Positions 18,687-27,518 of a DNA stretch of 64,000 bases are shown here, one piece after another; within the stretch, counting starts at the first letter, position 1; every line of letters starts with the position of its first letter. Source of the stretch: Pseudomonas sp. MMS21 TM103 (GTDB taxonomy: Bacteria > Pseudomonadota > Gammaproteobacteria > Pseudomonadales > Pseudomonadaceae). Where the stretch lies: assembly GCF_022132145.1 (NCBI RefSeq), contig NZ_JAJISP010000003.1:1-64000 (forward strand), read 5' to 3'. Below the pieces are notes generated by a model. The model was not told where the DNA came from, did not search any database, and saw only the letters and a list, made by a program, of their open reading frames with translations. The position numbers and the translations under genes are program-made.

Positions 18687-18833
18687 CCAATAGCGACCTT
18701 AGCCCGCAGCGCTTTGCTTACCCGATAAGGCGCTGGGCTACCGCTTCATCCCCCCTTCCCGCAATCAAGCCCCAGCCCTCAGTGCAGCCTGACCGACAAG
18801 TCCAAGGCCCGTTCCTGCCTGCGTACCCCGGAC

Positions 18834-19982
18834 TCATTTCGGCCGCAATTCAAGCCGCAACAATTGGCCGTTGGCCGCGTCAGTCAGCACATATAGATAG
18901 CCATCCGGCCCCTGACGCACATCGCGGATGCGTGCATGGAGCTGCTTCAGCAGACGCTCCTCGTGTACCACCTGGTCGCCGCGCAACTCCAGACGAATCA
19001 GCGCCTGCCCGGCCAACGCGCCGATGAACAGGTTGCCCCGCCAGGCGGGGAAACGCTCGCCGTCATAGAACGCCATCCCGCTGATTGCCGGTGACTTTTT
19101 CCAGACATAGTGCGGCGGTTCGGTCCCGGCGACCACCTTGCCCTGGGCTTCCGGGATCGGCAGGAACGAATAGTTGACCCCATGGGTGGCGAGCGGCCAG
19201 CCGTAGTTCTTGCCAGCTTGCGGGATGTTGATCTCATCGCCGCCGCGCGGGCCATGCTCGTGGGTCCACAGCTGCCCGGTCCAGGGGTTGAGTGCGGCGC
19301 CTTGCTGGTTGCGATGACCGTAAGACCAGATTTCCGCTCGGACGCCTGGCTGGCCGACGAAGGGGTTGTCACGCGGTATCTTGCCGTCCGGGTGCAGGCG
19401 CACCACCTTGCCTTGCAGCTTGTCGAGGTCTTGCGCGGTCGAGCGCTGATTGTTTTCGCCCAGGGCGACAAACAGGTAGCCGTCGCGGTCGAACACCAAC
19501 CGCGAGCCGAAATGTGCGCCGCTGGACAGTTTTGGCAACTGCCGGAAGATCACCTGGAAATCTTCCAGCTGGCGTTTATCCAGCGACAACCTGCCGCGCC
19601 CGACCGCAGTACCGGCGTACTCACCGTCGCCGGCCTCGGCGTAGCTCAGATAGACCAGGCGATCCTGGGCAAACTCGGGCGACAGCGCCACATCGAGCAG
19701 CCCACCCTGGCTTCTGGCATAGACCGCCGGGACTCCGCCGATCGGCTCGGACAGCCCGCCCTGCAGATCAACCAGGCGCAAACGCCCAGGCCGCTCGGTA
19801 ACCAGCAGGCCTTGTCGGTCAGGCAGGAAGGCCATGCCCCAGGGGTGCTCCAGCCCCGCGACCAGCTGGCTGACCTGCAGAACGCCCTGCTCACTGGGGT
19901 ATTCACCGGCCTGCACGGCAGTCGGCGGCATCATCAGCACGCCGGCCAAGCCCAGTATCGCCAGTATGCGTGTGCGCAACAT
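18834..19982 (-). CDS. PQQ-dependent aldose sugar dehydrogenase (YliI/Asd-like)
   Basis: A 382-residue periplasmic beta-propeller enzyme with a signal peptide (cleavage after VQA, residue 25). Family landmarks are GLEHPWGMAFLP, SQGGLLDVALSPEF, YLSYAEAG, SGAHFGSRLVFDRDGYLFV, SYGHRNQQGAALNP and WTHEHGPRGGDEINI; the last carries PQQ/Ca-site residues. The reaction is oxidation of aldoses to lactones, passing electrons to a quinone or cytochrome acceptor. Length matches E. coli YliI. No partner gene is adjacent. Confidence 0.92.
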   Translation of the reverse strand: MLRTRILAILGLAGVLMMPPTAVQAGEYPSEQGVLQVSQLVAGLEHPWGMAFLPDRQGLLVTERPGRLRLVDLQGGLSEPIGGVPAVYARSQGGLLDVALSPEFAQDRLVYLSYAEAGDGEYAGTAVGRGRLSLDKRQLEDFQVIFRQLPKLSSGAHFGSRLVFDRDGYLFVALGENNQRSTAQDLDKLQGKVVRLHPDGKIPRDNPFVGQPGVRAEIWSYGHRNQQGAALNPWTGQLWTHEHGPRGGDEINIPQAGKNYGWPLATHGVNYSFLPIPEAQGKVVAGTEPPHYVWKKSPAISGMAFYDGERFPAWRGNLFIGALAGQALIRLELRGDQVVHEERLLKQLHARIRDVRQGPDGYLYVLTDAANGQLLRLELRPK

Positions 19983-20084
19983 GCTTCGCTCCTCAATGTC
20001 GAGTAGTGGTGGCGCCGGATGGCCAAATCATGCAGCGGCACCGCCCGGCTTTCGGCCCAGAGAGCATTACTTTAGCGGTCGAAC

Positions 20085-20807
20085 TCAATACATCGCGTAA
20101 CGACGCTCTATCGCGCGGTACTCGCCACTCGCGCGAATAGCCGCGAGCCCCCGATTGAAGCAGTCGCGCTGAGCCTCATGGCGGAAGCCGACCTGATAGG
20201 GGGTGGCGGCGAAGATCCGATATTCGCTCAGTGGCTGGCTGACATCGACCTGATCGAGCACTTCACGATTGAGGTAGCGCAGGATTCGCATATCCGCCAC
20301 CACCACCTCGATCCGCCCGCTGTAGAGCAGGCGGTTACGCGCGATCTGCTGCGCCTCTTCGCGGTAGCGCGGGTTGTTCTGCGCCATCCGCTGAAATTCG
20401 CTACCGAGCAAGAAGCGCGCACGTTGAAAGGCGCTGACCGAGTAATTTCCCAGGTCGGCAATCCGCTCGATCTTGTAGTGGCGCGCGCGCAAGGCCAGGG
20501 CAACATTCTGGTAGTAGATATGCGGTTCGGAATAGAAGGCATCTATGCCGCTCTGCTCGTTAGTGGTGGCAATGGCGTCGATTTCGCCACGACGCAAGCG
20601 CAGATGCAGGCGCTCCATCGGCGCATGGGTGACTTGAACGGCAAAGCCGGCGTGCTTTGCAGCAGCCACAACTATCTCGTATTCGAGCCCACGCGCTTCG
20701 CCTTGAAACACGTAAGGTGGCTTGTGCGTTCCAATACCCAGGCGCAGCGGTTCTGCCGCAACTGCGAAACTGAACCCGAGCAGCACCATCCCCCACATCC
20801 ACTGCAT
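20085..20807 (-). CDS. orphan periplasmic solute-binding protein (SBP family 3)
   Basis: A 240-residue exported protein of the polar-amino-acid-binding type. Start at ATG 20807, with AAGGGGA ahead and a signal peptide right after. The mature domain opens LRLGIGTHKPPYVFQGEARG and contains RRGEIDAIATTNE, the hinge typical of the family. No permease or ATPase gene is nearby, so it may work with a distant transporter or as a sensor-type binding protein. Its ligand is unknown. Confidence 0.82.
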   Translation of the reverse strand: MQWMWGMVLLGFSFAVAAEPLRLGIGTHKPPYVFQGEARGLEYEIVVAAAKHAGFAVQVTHAPMERLHLRLRRGEIDAIATTNEQSGIDAFYSEPHIYYQNVALALRARHYKIERIADLGNYSVSAFQRARFLLGSEFQRMAQNNPRYREEAQQIARNRLLYSGRIEVVVADMRILRYLNREVLDQVDVSQPLSEYRIFAATPYQVGFRHEAQRDCFNRGLAAIRASGEYRAIERRYAMY

Positions 20808-20896
20808 GCCAGTCCCCTTCGTTCTGCAGAAGTGCAGCATAACCGGCCAATAATGGTGAACGGGGAGCCTCGTAGCGACCCTCAGGCGACCTCGAC

Positions 20897-21046
20897 TCAT
20901 GCAGCTGCCAAGGTAATGGATTGCAAGAGGCTGGCCGGTTCATCGACCGTTTCTGCGGCCAGCTCTTCGCCGGGCGAGAATGGTTGGCCCATGCTGCCCT
21001 GGACTTCATGCGGCAAGCGCTCGATCAGATCTCCGTGGTAAGTCAT
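20897..21046 (-). CDS. small hypothetical protein, 49 aa
   Basis: A 49-codon frame (MTYHGDLIERLPHEVQG at the start) with a strong GAGAGGA ribosome site ahead of ATG 21046. Composition is acidic and without a membrane segment. It lies on the same strand as, and 89 bp upstream of, the solute-binding protein and could be co-transcribed. No family recognised; support is the ribosome site and codon quality. Confidence 0.6.
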   Translation of the reverse strand: MTYHGDLIERLPHEVQGSMGQPFSPGEELAAETVDEPASLLQSITLAAA

Positions 21047-21256
21047 TTCATCCTCTCCAGTCAGCATCTCGCGCGATCAATTCCCTGCATACGACGCCCT
21101 GTAGATGCGACCCGCAAGAGCACGCCAAGGTTCACCGGCACAGGTGCAGAAGCCGAGGGCAATCACCATCATCGATGTAACAGCATTCGTGCCGCCCTAC
21201 CCACTCAGGTCTAGACTCTGTCCTCTTGATGCGCCGCGACCAACTGGAGAATCCTC

Positions 21257-22237
21257 ATGCTCAAAGCCGAATACCAAACCCGTGGCCCCGTGCCGCAAGA
21301 CGTGATCGAGGCCGTCGATCTGCAACTACCAGCCCCTGCCGCGGGCCAGGTACGGATCAAAGTGGCGGCCGCACCGATCAATCCTTCCGACGTGCTCACC
21401 CTGACCGGCGAATACGGCATGCTGCCGCCGCTGCCGGCGATTGGCGGCAACGAAGGTGTCGGCCGCATCGAGGAACTGGGGCCCGAGGTGAGCAACCTGA
21501 AGGTCGGCCAACTGGTGTTGCTGCCGGTCGGCTGCGGCACCTGGGTCAGCCACCTCAATGCGCCGGCGAACAAACTTATCCCGTTGCCGGAAGCCGACCC
21601 GCTGCAACTGGCGATGCTGACCGTCAATCCGCCGACCGCCTCGCTGATGCTCAGCGAGTTCGTCGACCTCAAACCGGGCGACTGGGTCATCCAGAACGCC
21701 GCCAACTCGGGCGTTGGCAGCTACCTGGTGCAACTGGCCAAACTGCGTGGTTTCAAGACCATCAACGTGGTGCGCCGGGAGTCGGCAGTGGCCGGTGTGC
21801 AAGCCGAAGGCGGCGACGTGGTGCTGGTCGACGGACCTGACCTGGCCAAGCGCGTGCGCGCGGCCACCGGCGGCGAAGCCGTGCGTCTGGGCATCGATGC
21901 GGTGGGTGGCGCGTCCACCGACCACCTGGCCGCCAGCCTCAGCGAAGACGGCGTGCTGGTCAACTACGGCATGATGAGCCGCCAGCCTTGCCAGGTCTCA
22001 CCGGCGTCCTTCGTGTTCCGCGGCGTGAGCCTGCGTGGTTTCTGGCTGGCCAAATGGTTCCAGAAAGCCACCCCGGCCGAGCAGATGAAGGTGTTCGGTG
22101 AACTGACCCAATTGATTGCCAGCGGCAAGTTGCACACCCGCGTGGCAGCCACCTATGACGTCAGCCAGATCAAGGAAGCGGTGGCCGCAGCGGCCAGCGG
22201 CGAACGCGACGGCAAGATATTGATCGTGCCGAAGTAA
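21257..22237 (+). CDS. MDR-family NADPH oxidoreductase, enoyl-thioester-reductase-like
   Basis: A 326-residue medium-chain dehydrogenase/reductase of the zinc-free type. Landmarks are APINPSDVLTLTGEYG, PAIGGNEGVGRI and the nucleotide-binding stretch NAANSGVGSYLVQLAKLRG. The lack of the zinc-ligand set and the order of motifs match the MECR/ETR (2-enoyl thioester reductase) group, which reduces 2-enoyl-CoA or -ACP with NADPH. Some relatives are general quinone reductases, so the substrate is uncertain. It ends before a strong hairpin shared with the convergent gene. Confidence 0.85.
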   Translation: MLKAEYQTRGPVPQDVIEAVDLQLPAPAAGQVRIKVAAAPINPSDVLTLTGEYGMLPPLPAIGGNEGVGRIEELGPEVSNLKVGQLVLLPVGCGTWVSHLNAPANKLIPLPEADPLQLAMLTVNPPTASLMLSEFVDLKPGDWVIQNAANSGVGSYLVQLAKLRGFKTINVVRRESAVAGVQAEGGDVVLVDGPDLAKRVRAATGGEAVRLGIDAVGGASTDHLAASLSEDGVLVNYGMMSRQPCQVSPASFVFRGVSLRGFWLAKWFQKATPAEQMKVFGELTQLIASGKLHTRVAATYDVSQIKEAVAAAASGERDGKILIVPK

Positions 22238-22251
22238 GCCTCAGCAAAGCG

Positions 22252-22282
22252 GCGGCGGACAGGCCTTGCGCCTGTCCGCCGC
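22252..22282. terminator. hairpin between convergent genes
   Basis: 12-bp perfect arms (22252-22263 and 22271-22282) with a 7-nt loop, placed 15 bp after the reductase stop and 5 bp before the end of the convergent DUF1294 gene. No long T run on either side. Confidence 0.6.
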
Positions 22283-22286
22283 AGGT

Positions 22287-22817
22287 TCAACCTGCTGCCG
22301 GCGCATACCCCAGCCACAGTGCCAGGCCAGCCAGCGACAGATGCAGCAGCACGATCAGCCAGAACGTCAGCTGATAGCCCAGCTTGCGATTCTTATGGCG
22401 AATCAGGCGCTGCGCCAGGAATCCACCCGGCCAGCCACCCAACAGCTCATAAAGGTGCAGGCGCGCCTCGGGTGTGCGCTGCAGGCCTTTGATGGCGAAC
22501 TGCTTATCGCGGTAGTAGGCGACAAAGCAGATCAGGCTCATCAACCCATAGATCAGTGCCAGTAACAGCGACATATCGACTCCAACGAGCACTGCCTGAG
22601 CCTGTTCGTGCCAAAGACGCGCAACGCCCCGCAGCATTGGCGGGTAGCTGGCGTAGTCAGTGACACTCAAGGTCAGATTGCTTTGCGCCAAGGCGCAGGG
22701 TAGGTCGCTGTAGAGCGCCACACCATCGGGCTGCACACATTTGTGGATAGTGCCCTGCGCATGGACCAGGCCAACGCACATCGTCAACCCCAGCCCATAC
22801 AGACGCGCAAAGGCCAT
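22287..22817 (-). CDS. DUF4124-DUF1294 membrane protein
   Basis: A 176-residue membrane protein. After a short signal or first helix (1-20) comes a DUF4124-like motif, IHKCVQPDGVALYSDLPC, then a DUF1294 domain. Two or three transmembrane helices (about 80-103 and 145-168) flank the YYRDKQFAIKGLQRTPE and GGWPGGFLAQRLIRHKN stretches typical of DUF1294. ATG 22817 gives the membrane-targeting start; the frame is open upstream into the helicase gene. It ends up 4 bp from the helicase stop and is probably co-transcribed. Function unknown. Confidence 0.8.
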   Translation of the reverse strand: MAFARLYGLGLTMCVGLVHAQGTIHKCVQPDGVALYSDLPCALAQSNLTLSVTDYASYPPMLRGVARLWHEQAQAVLVGVDMSLLLALIYGLMSLICFVAYYRDKQFAIKGLQRTPEARLHLYELLGGWPGGFLAQRLIRHKNRKLGYQLTFWLIVLLHLSLAGLALWLGYAPAAG

Positions 22818-22821
22818 AGCC

Positions 22822-24174
22822 TTACTCTGCGGCAGGAGTGCGCCGCTTGAGCGGTGCCAAACCATCCTGGCTGACCAGCTCGGGCGCTGCGACCTTGGGC
22901 TTGTTGATGGTATTGCGCTTGCTTGGCGCCTTGCTGGCCGGCTTCTTCGCGGCGAGCTTCTTGCCGGTCTTGGGATCGACCTTTTTCTTCTTCGGCCCAA
23001 CCGCCTTGCCAGACGCCTTGAGGTTCTTCGGCCCCTGGTAGATGCCTTTCATATCCTTGATATTGCGCCGCTCGAAACGCTGCTTGAGGTAGCGTTCGAT
23101 GCTCGACATCAGCGACCAGTCGTTGTGGCAGATCAGCGAAATCGCCAGACCTTCGGCACCCGCTCGGCCGGTACGACCAATGCGGTGGACGTATTCGTCA
23201 CCCGAACGCGGCATGTCGAAGTTGATCACCAGATCCAGACCGTCGACATCCAGACCGCGAGCGGCCACATCGGTGGCTACCAGAATTTTCACTGCGCCTT
23301 GCTTGAGACGGTCGATGGCCAGCTTGCGGTCTTTCTGATCCTTCTCGCCGTGCAGTACGAAGGTCTTGAAGTCGTGGGCGACCAACTTGCCATACAGGCG
23401 GTCAGCCTGGACCCGCGTATTGGTGAAGATGATTGCCTTGTCGTAGGTCTCGTTTTTCAGCAACCACTCGACCAGACGCTCCTTATGGTGATTGTGATCG
23501 GCGGTGATGATCTGCTGGCGCGTGCCTTCATTAAGCTGGCTGACGCGGTTGAGCTGCAGGTGCTCGGGATCTTTGAGCACCTTGGCGACGATCTCACGCA
23601 GGCTTGCACCGCCGCTGGTCGCGGAGAACAGCAGGGTCTGGCGCTCGGCATTGCACAGCTCGCTCAGACGCTGCACGTCTTCGGCAAAGCCCATATCGAG
23701 CATGCGGTCGGCTTCGTCGAGTACCAGCACCTCCACTTCATCGAGTAGCAGGTTGCCGGCGTTGGCGTGTTCGATCAGTCGACCCGGCGTGCCAATCAGG
23801 ATGTCGACCCGGCGCAGCATCGCGGCCTGCATCTTGAAATCCTCACCGCCGGTAATCAAACCGGCCTTGAGGAAGGTGAACTGGGCAAAGCGCTCGACTT
23901 CCTTGAGCGTTTGCTGAGCCAGCTCACGGGTAGGCAGCATAATCATCGCGCGCACACTCATGCGCGGCGAGGAAGCACCATCGCCTAAGAGGCGATTCAG
24001 CATCGGCAGGACGAAGGCCGCCGTCTTGCCGCTGCCGGTCTGCGCCGTCACCCGCAAATCGCGCCCTTGCAGCGCCAGCGGGATAGCCGCCAGCTGCACT
24101 GGAGTGGGCTCGGTAAAGTTCAGCGCAGCCACGGCTTTCAGCAGACGTTCATGCAGGGCGAATTGGGAAAACAC
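22822..24174 (-). CDS. DEAD-box ATP-dependent RNA helicase (RhlE/SrmB-like)
   Basis: A 450-residue helicase. The Q motif (FTEPTPVQLAAIP), motif I (AQTGSGKTAA), motif Ia (PTRELAQQ), motif II DEAD in LVLDEADRMLDMGF, motif III SAT, and motifs IV-VI (VATDVAARGLDVD, HRIGRTGRAG) are all present. The C-terminus (about 375-450) is Lys/Pro/Ala-rich and disordered, typical of RhlE/SrmB relatives that bind structured rRNA or mRNA during ribosome assembly or decay. Which subgroup it belongs to needs a tree. Confidence 0.94.
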   Translation of the reverse strand: MFSQFALHERLLKAVAALNFTEPTPVQLAAIPLALQGRDLRVTAQTGSGKTAAFVLPMLNRLLGDGASSPRMSVRAMIMLPTRELAQQTLKEVERFAQFTFLKAGLITGGEDFKMQAAMLRRVDILIGTPGRLIEHANAGNLLLDEVEVLVLDEADRMLDMGFAEDVQRLSELCNAERQTLLFSATSGGASLREIVAKVLKDPEHLQLNRVSQLNEGTRQQIITADHNHHKERLVEWLLKNETYDKAIIFTNTRVQADRLYGKLVAHDFKTFVLHGEKDQKDRKLAIDRLKQGAVKILVATDVAARGLDVDGLDLVINFDMPRSGDEYVHRIGRTGRAGAEGLAISLICHNDWSLMSSIERYLKQRFERRNIKDMKGIYQGPKNLKASGKAVGPKKKKVDPKTGKKLAAKKPASKAPSKRNTINKPKVAAPELVSQDGLAPLKRRTPAAE

Positions 24175-24348
24175 GGAGGTAACCTCGACGAAAAACGGAA
24201 ATCAGTTGCATAGCGTAACGGTTTCCCGCGCTGTGGCCGAATTTGTTTGTGCTGGACAGCACAAAGCATGCTACCCGGCACTTGAACAAACCGCCATGAA
24301 CGCACTCAAATCAAGCAGTACAACCGCCCCAAAGCCCCGGAGAATTGC

Positions 24349-24765
24349 ATGCCCACCCCCTCTCGCATCCTGCTGATCTGTAGCGGCCTGGCCATCGCCT
24401 TGGCCACGCAGAGCGCATTTGCCGCGTCGAACAACGATAACCATGGCAAACAACGCGCTGGCTATGACGGCGACGTCAGTGTCCACGTCAGTGGTCCCAC
24501 CATAGATATCGGCCGAGTGCGCATCGTGCTGGGCGAAAACCGCCAACTGATCGGCCCGACCAGCTCACTGCCGCCAGGCATCGCCAAGAATCTGGCCCGT
24601 GGCAAACCACTGCCACCCGGCATTGCCAAGAACTTCGACGGCCGCGTAGCCAGCCAACTGCCGCGCTATGACGGCTACCAATGGAAGCAGGCCGGCACCG
24701 ACGTGGTATTGGTGGCGATTGCCACCGGGATCGTCTACGAAGTGCTGAGAAACGTACTGGACTGA
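24349..24765 (+). CDS. exported CigR/RcnB-like protein with a C-terminal helix
   Basis: A 138-residue protein with a signal peptide (cleavage after AFA, residue 25). It contains two copies of a PPGIAKN motif (LPPGIAKNLARGKPLPPG), then LPRYDGYQW and a C-terminal hydrophobic stretch (VVLVAIATGIVYEVL). The repeated PPGIAKN and final helix resemble CigR, a Salmonella anti-virulence regulator, and RcnB-fold proteins. The function here is unknown. Its last 31 bp overlap the convergent cupin gene. Confidence 0.75.
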   Translation: MPTPSRILLICSGLAIALATQSAFAASNNDNHGKQRAGYDGDVSVHVSGPTIDIGRVRIVLGENRQLIGPTSSLPPGIAKNLARGKPLPPGIAKNFDGRVASQLPRYDGYQWKQAGTDVVLVAIATGIVYEVLRNVLD

Positions 24766-25433
24766 TCCGCGACACCCGCTTCGAGCAGATGGCCGACTTT
24801 CACATAAATCAGGCAACCTTCACGGGAAAACGGCGTATGCGTTGAGCCGTGCGGGTTGCGCAGCCAGGTGCCGGCGGGATAATCGCCGAACTCATCCTGG
24901 AATACCCCCTCCAGCACCAGGATTTCTTCCCCGCCAAGATGCCGATGGGCATGGAACTCGGTGCCTGGCGCCCAGCGCACAAATGCCGTGTGCACCGTGG
25001 CGAAGCTGGCCAGTGGCAAGACCTGCAACCCCGGCACCAGACCTGGCTGCCATTGCGCCCGGCGCGTATCGATACGCAGCGCTTGCTGATCCTGCGGCTG
25101 CTGGTAGCACAGCTTGACGAACAACAGGCACCCCGCGGGACTGGACGGCGCATGGCTGCTGCCGGGCGGATTCTTCAGCCAGTAGCCGGCCGGATAGGCG
25201 CCATGTTCATCGACGAAGACGCCTTCGAGCACCAGGATTTCCTCGCCTCCCGGATGCTCATGGCTGCGAAACTGCGAACCCGGCGCATAACGCACGATCG
25301 AGGTAGCGCGCCCGCTTTCCGCGGCAAAACGTTCCAGCGGACGCCGCTCGACGCCCGGCAACGGTGAGGCCTGCCAGTCGATAGTCCGGGTATCGAGCAC
25401 CACGCGCTCGGCCAGGTCAGCATTGATCTGCAT
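24735..25433 (-). CDS. two-domain cupin protein (ChrR-like cupins)
   Basis: A 232-residue protein with two tandem cupin repeats of the anti-sigma ChrR type. Repeat 1 has FRSHEHPGGEEILVLEGVF and repeat 2 has FHAHRHLGGEEILVLEGVF, each followed by the late stretch YPAGYWLKNPPGSSH or its counterpart; His, Glu and later His are the likely metal ligands. The N-terminal zinc-binding domain of true ChrR is absent, so it is not itself an anti-sigma factor of that kind. ATG 25433 has AGGTGG ahead. It follows the DMT exporter gene by 11 bp and is likely in its operon. Confidence 0.82.
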   Translation of the reverse strand: MQINADLAERVVLDTRTIDWQASPLPGVERRPLERFAAESGRATSIVRYAPGSQFRSHEHPGGEEILVLEGVFVDEHGAYPAGYWLKNPPGSSHAPSSPAGCLLFVKLCYQQPQDQQALRIDTRRAQWQPGLVPGLQVLPLASFATVHTAFVRWAPGTEFHAHRHLGGEEILVLEGVFQDEFGDYPAGTWLRNPHGSTHTPFSREGCLIYVKVGHLLEAGVADQSSTFLSTS

Positions 25434-25444
25434 ATCGCCACCTC

Positions 25445-26335
25445 TCATCGACGCCGCTGCTTGATCAGCAGCCGCGCACTGTCCCAGCCTACCAGCAGCA
25501 CCGCAAGCCAGATCGGCAGATACGTCAGCCACTGCTGGGCATTGAAGCTTTCGCCGAGAAACAGCAGCGCCACCAGAAACAGCAGCACCGGCTCGACATA
25601 ACTGAGGATGCCAAACAGCCCCAGCGGCAACAACCGGCTGGACGCCATCATCGCGGCAAACGCCAGGGCGCCGAGCAAGCCCAGACCCGGCAGCAGCCAC
25701 CACAGCTGCGGCGCCTGGACAAACACCGCCACCGGGCCCCAGGCGACGATCAGCCACACCGCCAAGGGCGCCAGCACCAGCATTTCCAGGATAAACCCGG
25801 ACAGGGCATCCAGGCGCATCCAGCGGCGCAACATGAAATACGGCGGATAACCCAGCGCGGTGACCAGGGTGACCCAGGAAAACGCCTGCAGACGCCACAG
25901 TTCATGCAGCACACCGAGCAAGGCACAGCACACCGCCAACTGCTGCAACGGCCGCAAGCGCTCGCCATAGAACACCCGCCCGGCCAGCACCATCGCCAGG
26001 GGCAGCAAAAAGTAACCCAGCGACACATCCAGCATGCGCCCGGCCAGCGGTGCCCAGACAAACAAGGCCCACTGCACGCCAATCAACGCCGCAGCCAGCG
26101 GCAGGGCCGCCAGTAATAACGGCTCACGGCGCAGACGGCCGATGGCCACGGCCAGCACCGTCCATTGCCGGGCCACGGCGACCAGCAGCAGCACTGCAGG
26201 AATCGACCAGAGCACCCGCTGGGCGAACACCTGCACGCCGTCCAGCGGCGCCAGTTGCTGCACATAGCCGGGAATCAGGGCAAACAGCATCGAAGCGCCA
26301 ATTGATAGCGACACGCCACGTCCGGACAGCGTCAT
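25445..26335 (-). CDS. RarD-type EamA/DMT permease
   Basis: A 296-residue inner-membrane permease with ten hydrophobic helices and two EamA repeats. The YFLLPLAMVLAGRVFYGERL and SYVEPVLLFLVALLFLGE stretches are typical of RarD, a chloramphenicol-resistance-associated member of the drug/metabolite superfamily whose substrate is unsettled. ATG 26335 overlaps the stop of the upstream exporter (TGATG); a GTG three bases earlier is an alternative. It forms an operon with the upstream permease and downstream cupin. Confidence 0.87.
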   Translation of the reverse strand: MTLSGRGVSLSIGASMLFALIPGYVQQLAPLDGVQVFAQRVLWSIPAVLLLVAVARQWTVLAVAIGRLRREPLLLAALPLAAALIGVQWALFVWAPLAGRMLDVSLGYFLLPLAMVLAGRVFYGERLRPLQQLAVCCALLGVLHELWRLQAFSWVTLVTALGYPPYFMLRRWMRLDALSGFILEMLVLAPLAVWLIVAWGPVAVFVQAPQLWWLLPGLGLLGALAFAAMMASSRLLPLGLFGILSYVEPVLLFLVALLFLGESFNAQQWLTYLPIWLAVLLVGWDSARLLIKQRRR

Positions 26336-27207
26336 CACACCCCCTTCGCCACGAGTGCCTGCCGGCTACCGAAGCGCGTCAGCAGCAGGGAGCTCGCAAT
26401 CACCGCCCCACCCAGACTCAAGCGCACCAGATCGGCATCACGGTTCCACAGCAACAGATTGACCAGCAGCCCTGCCGGCACCAGAGCGTTATTCATCACC
26501 GCCAGGGTGCCGCCATCGACCAGGCTCGCGCCCTTGTTCCACCAGTAAAGTCCAAGCCCGGATGCCAGCAGACCGAGCCAGGCCAAGACCCCCCACTGGA
26601 TGGCGCTGCTGGGTAAGCGGGCGGCATTGCCGAACAGCAGAAAGGCCGGCAAGGCGACGGCCAGCGCGCCCAGATAGAAGTAGCCGAAGCGCCGGTACTG
26701 CGGCATGTCCGAGGGGTACCGGGCCAGCAGATGCTTGTAGAACACCTGCCCGGCGGCAAAGGTGGCGTTGGCGATTTGCAGCAGGAAGAAGCCGGCATAG
26801 AAGTCCGTGCCGGGCTGGTCATAACGAATGATCGCCGCACCGGCCACCGCGACCAGGGCGGCGAGCAAGGCCCAGGGATTGAAACGCCGATTGAACGCAT
26901 CCTCGATCAGGGTCACGTGCAATGGCGTGAGAATGGTGAACAGCAGCACTTCCGGTACCGTCAGCAGGCTGAAACTCAGGTACAGGCAGACATAGGTGAC
27001 ACCGAACTGCAGCGCGCCGATCAGCAGCATGCCGCGCATGAACGCTGGCGCCACGCCGTGCCAGCGGGTCAGGGGCAGAAACACCAGACCGGCGATCAGC
27101 ACCCGCGTCAGCACGGCAAAATAACTGTCCACCTGGCCGGCCAGGTACTCGCCGATCAGGCTGAAAGAAAAGGCCCATAACAGGGTCACGAACACTAGAT
27201 AACGCAT
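26335..27207 (-). CDS. EamA family DMT permease
   Basis: A 290-residue ten-helix permease of the drug/metabolite transporter superfamily. EamA repeats run about 5-135 and 145-280; YLSFSLLTVPEVLLFTILTP lies at the end of repeat 1. ATG 27207 has a good GAGGTGG site; the frame extends 24 codons upstream without one. Members export amino acids, carboxylates or other metabolites. It is coupled to a second DMT permease gene by overlapping stop and start codons, an unusual tandem that may act as a pair. Confidence 0.85.
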   Translation of the reverse strand: MRYLVFVTLLWAFSFSLIGEYLAGQVDSYFAVLTRVLIAGLVFLPLTRWHGVAPAFMRGMLLIGALQFGVTYVCLYLSFSLLTVPEVLLFTILTPLHVTLIEDAFNRRFNPWALLAALVAVAGAAIIRYDQPGTDFYAGFFLLQIANATFAAGQVFYKHLLARYPSDMPQYRRFGYFYLGALAVALPAFLLFGNAARLPSSAIQWGVLAWLGLLASGLGLYWWNKGASLVDGGTLAVMNNALVPAGLLVNLLLWNRDADLVRLSLGGAVIASSLLLTRFGSRQALVAKGV

Positions 27208-27277
27208 GGCCACCTCACAGCTGGCCGGCGACCTTAGCGTGTCGTGCGGTTTCGAACAATCGCCGCGCAACCGGCAC

Positions 27278-27315
27278 AAAAAAAACCCGGCGGACCGTCA
27301 AAGCGATCAACCGGG
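27278..27315 (-). terminator. possible minus-strand terminator
   Basis: CCGGG/CCCGG arms (27311-27315 with 27286-27290), followed on the minus strand by eight T (the A run at 27278-27285). The stem is only 5 bp with a 20-nt loop, so termination is plausible for azoR transcripts but weakly supported. Confidence 0.4.
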
Positions 27316-27518
27316 CATATGCGCCCCAGGAGCAAAGGGACGCCAAGGGAGCTGCCTGTTACTTGAACACTAGCAGGCCGTTGAAAACCTGGCGAGCGAC
27401 GCCGGGGCCGGGGCGCGCATTCGAGCCTGATTGACTCGTCGCGCTCGCCCTGCGGGCCTGCCTTCGGCTGTTACGGCGCTTTGCCAGGTTACATCGCCGC
27501 ATGGCCGAGGCCGGCCTG

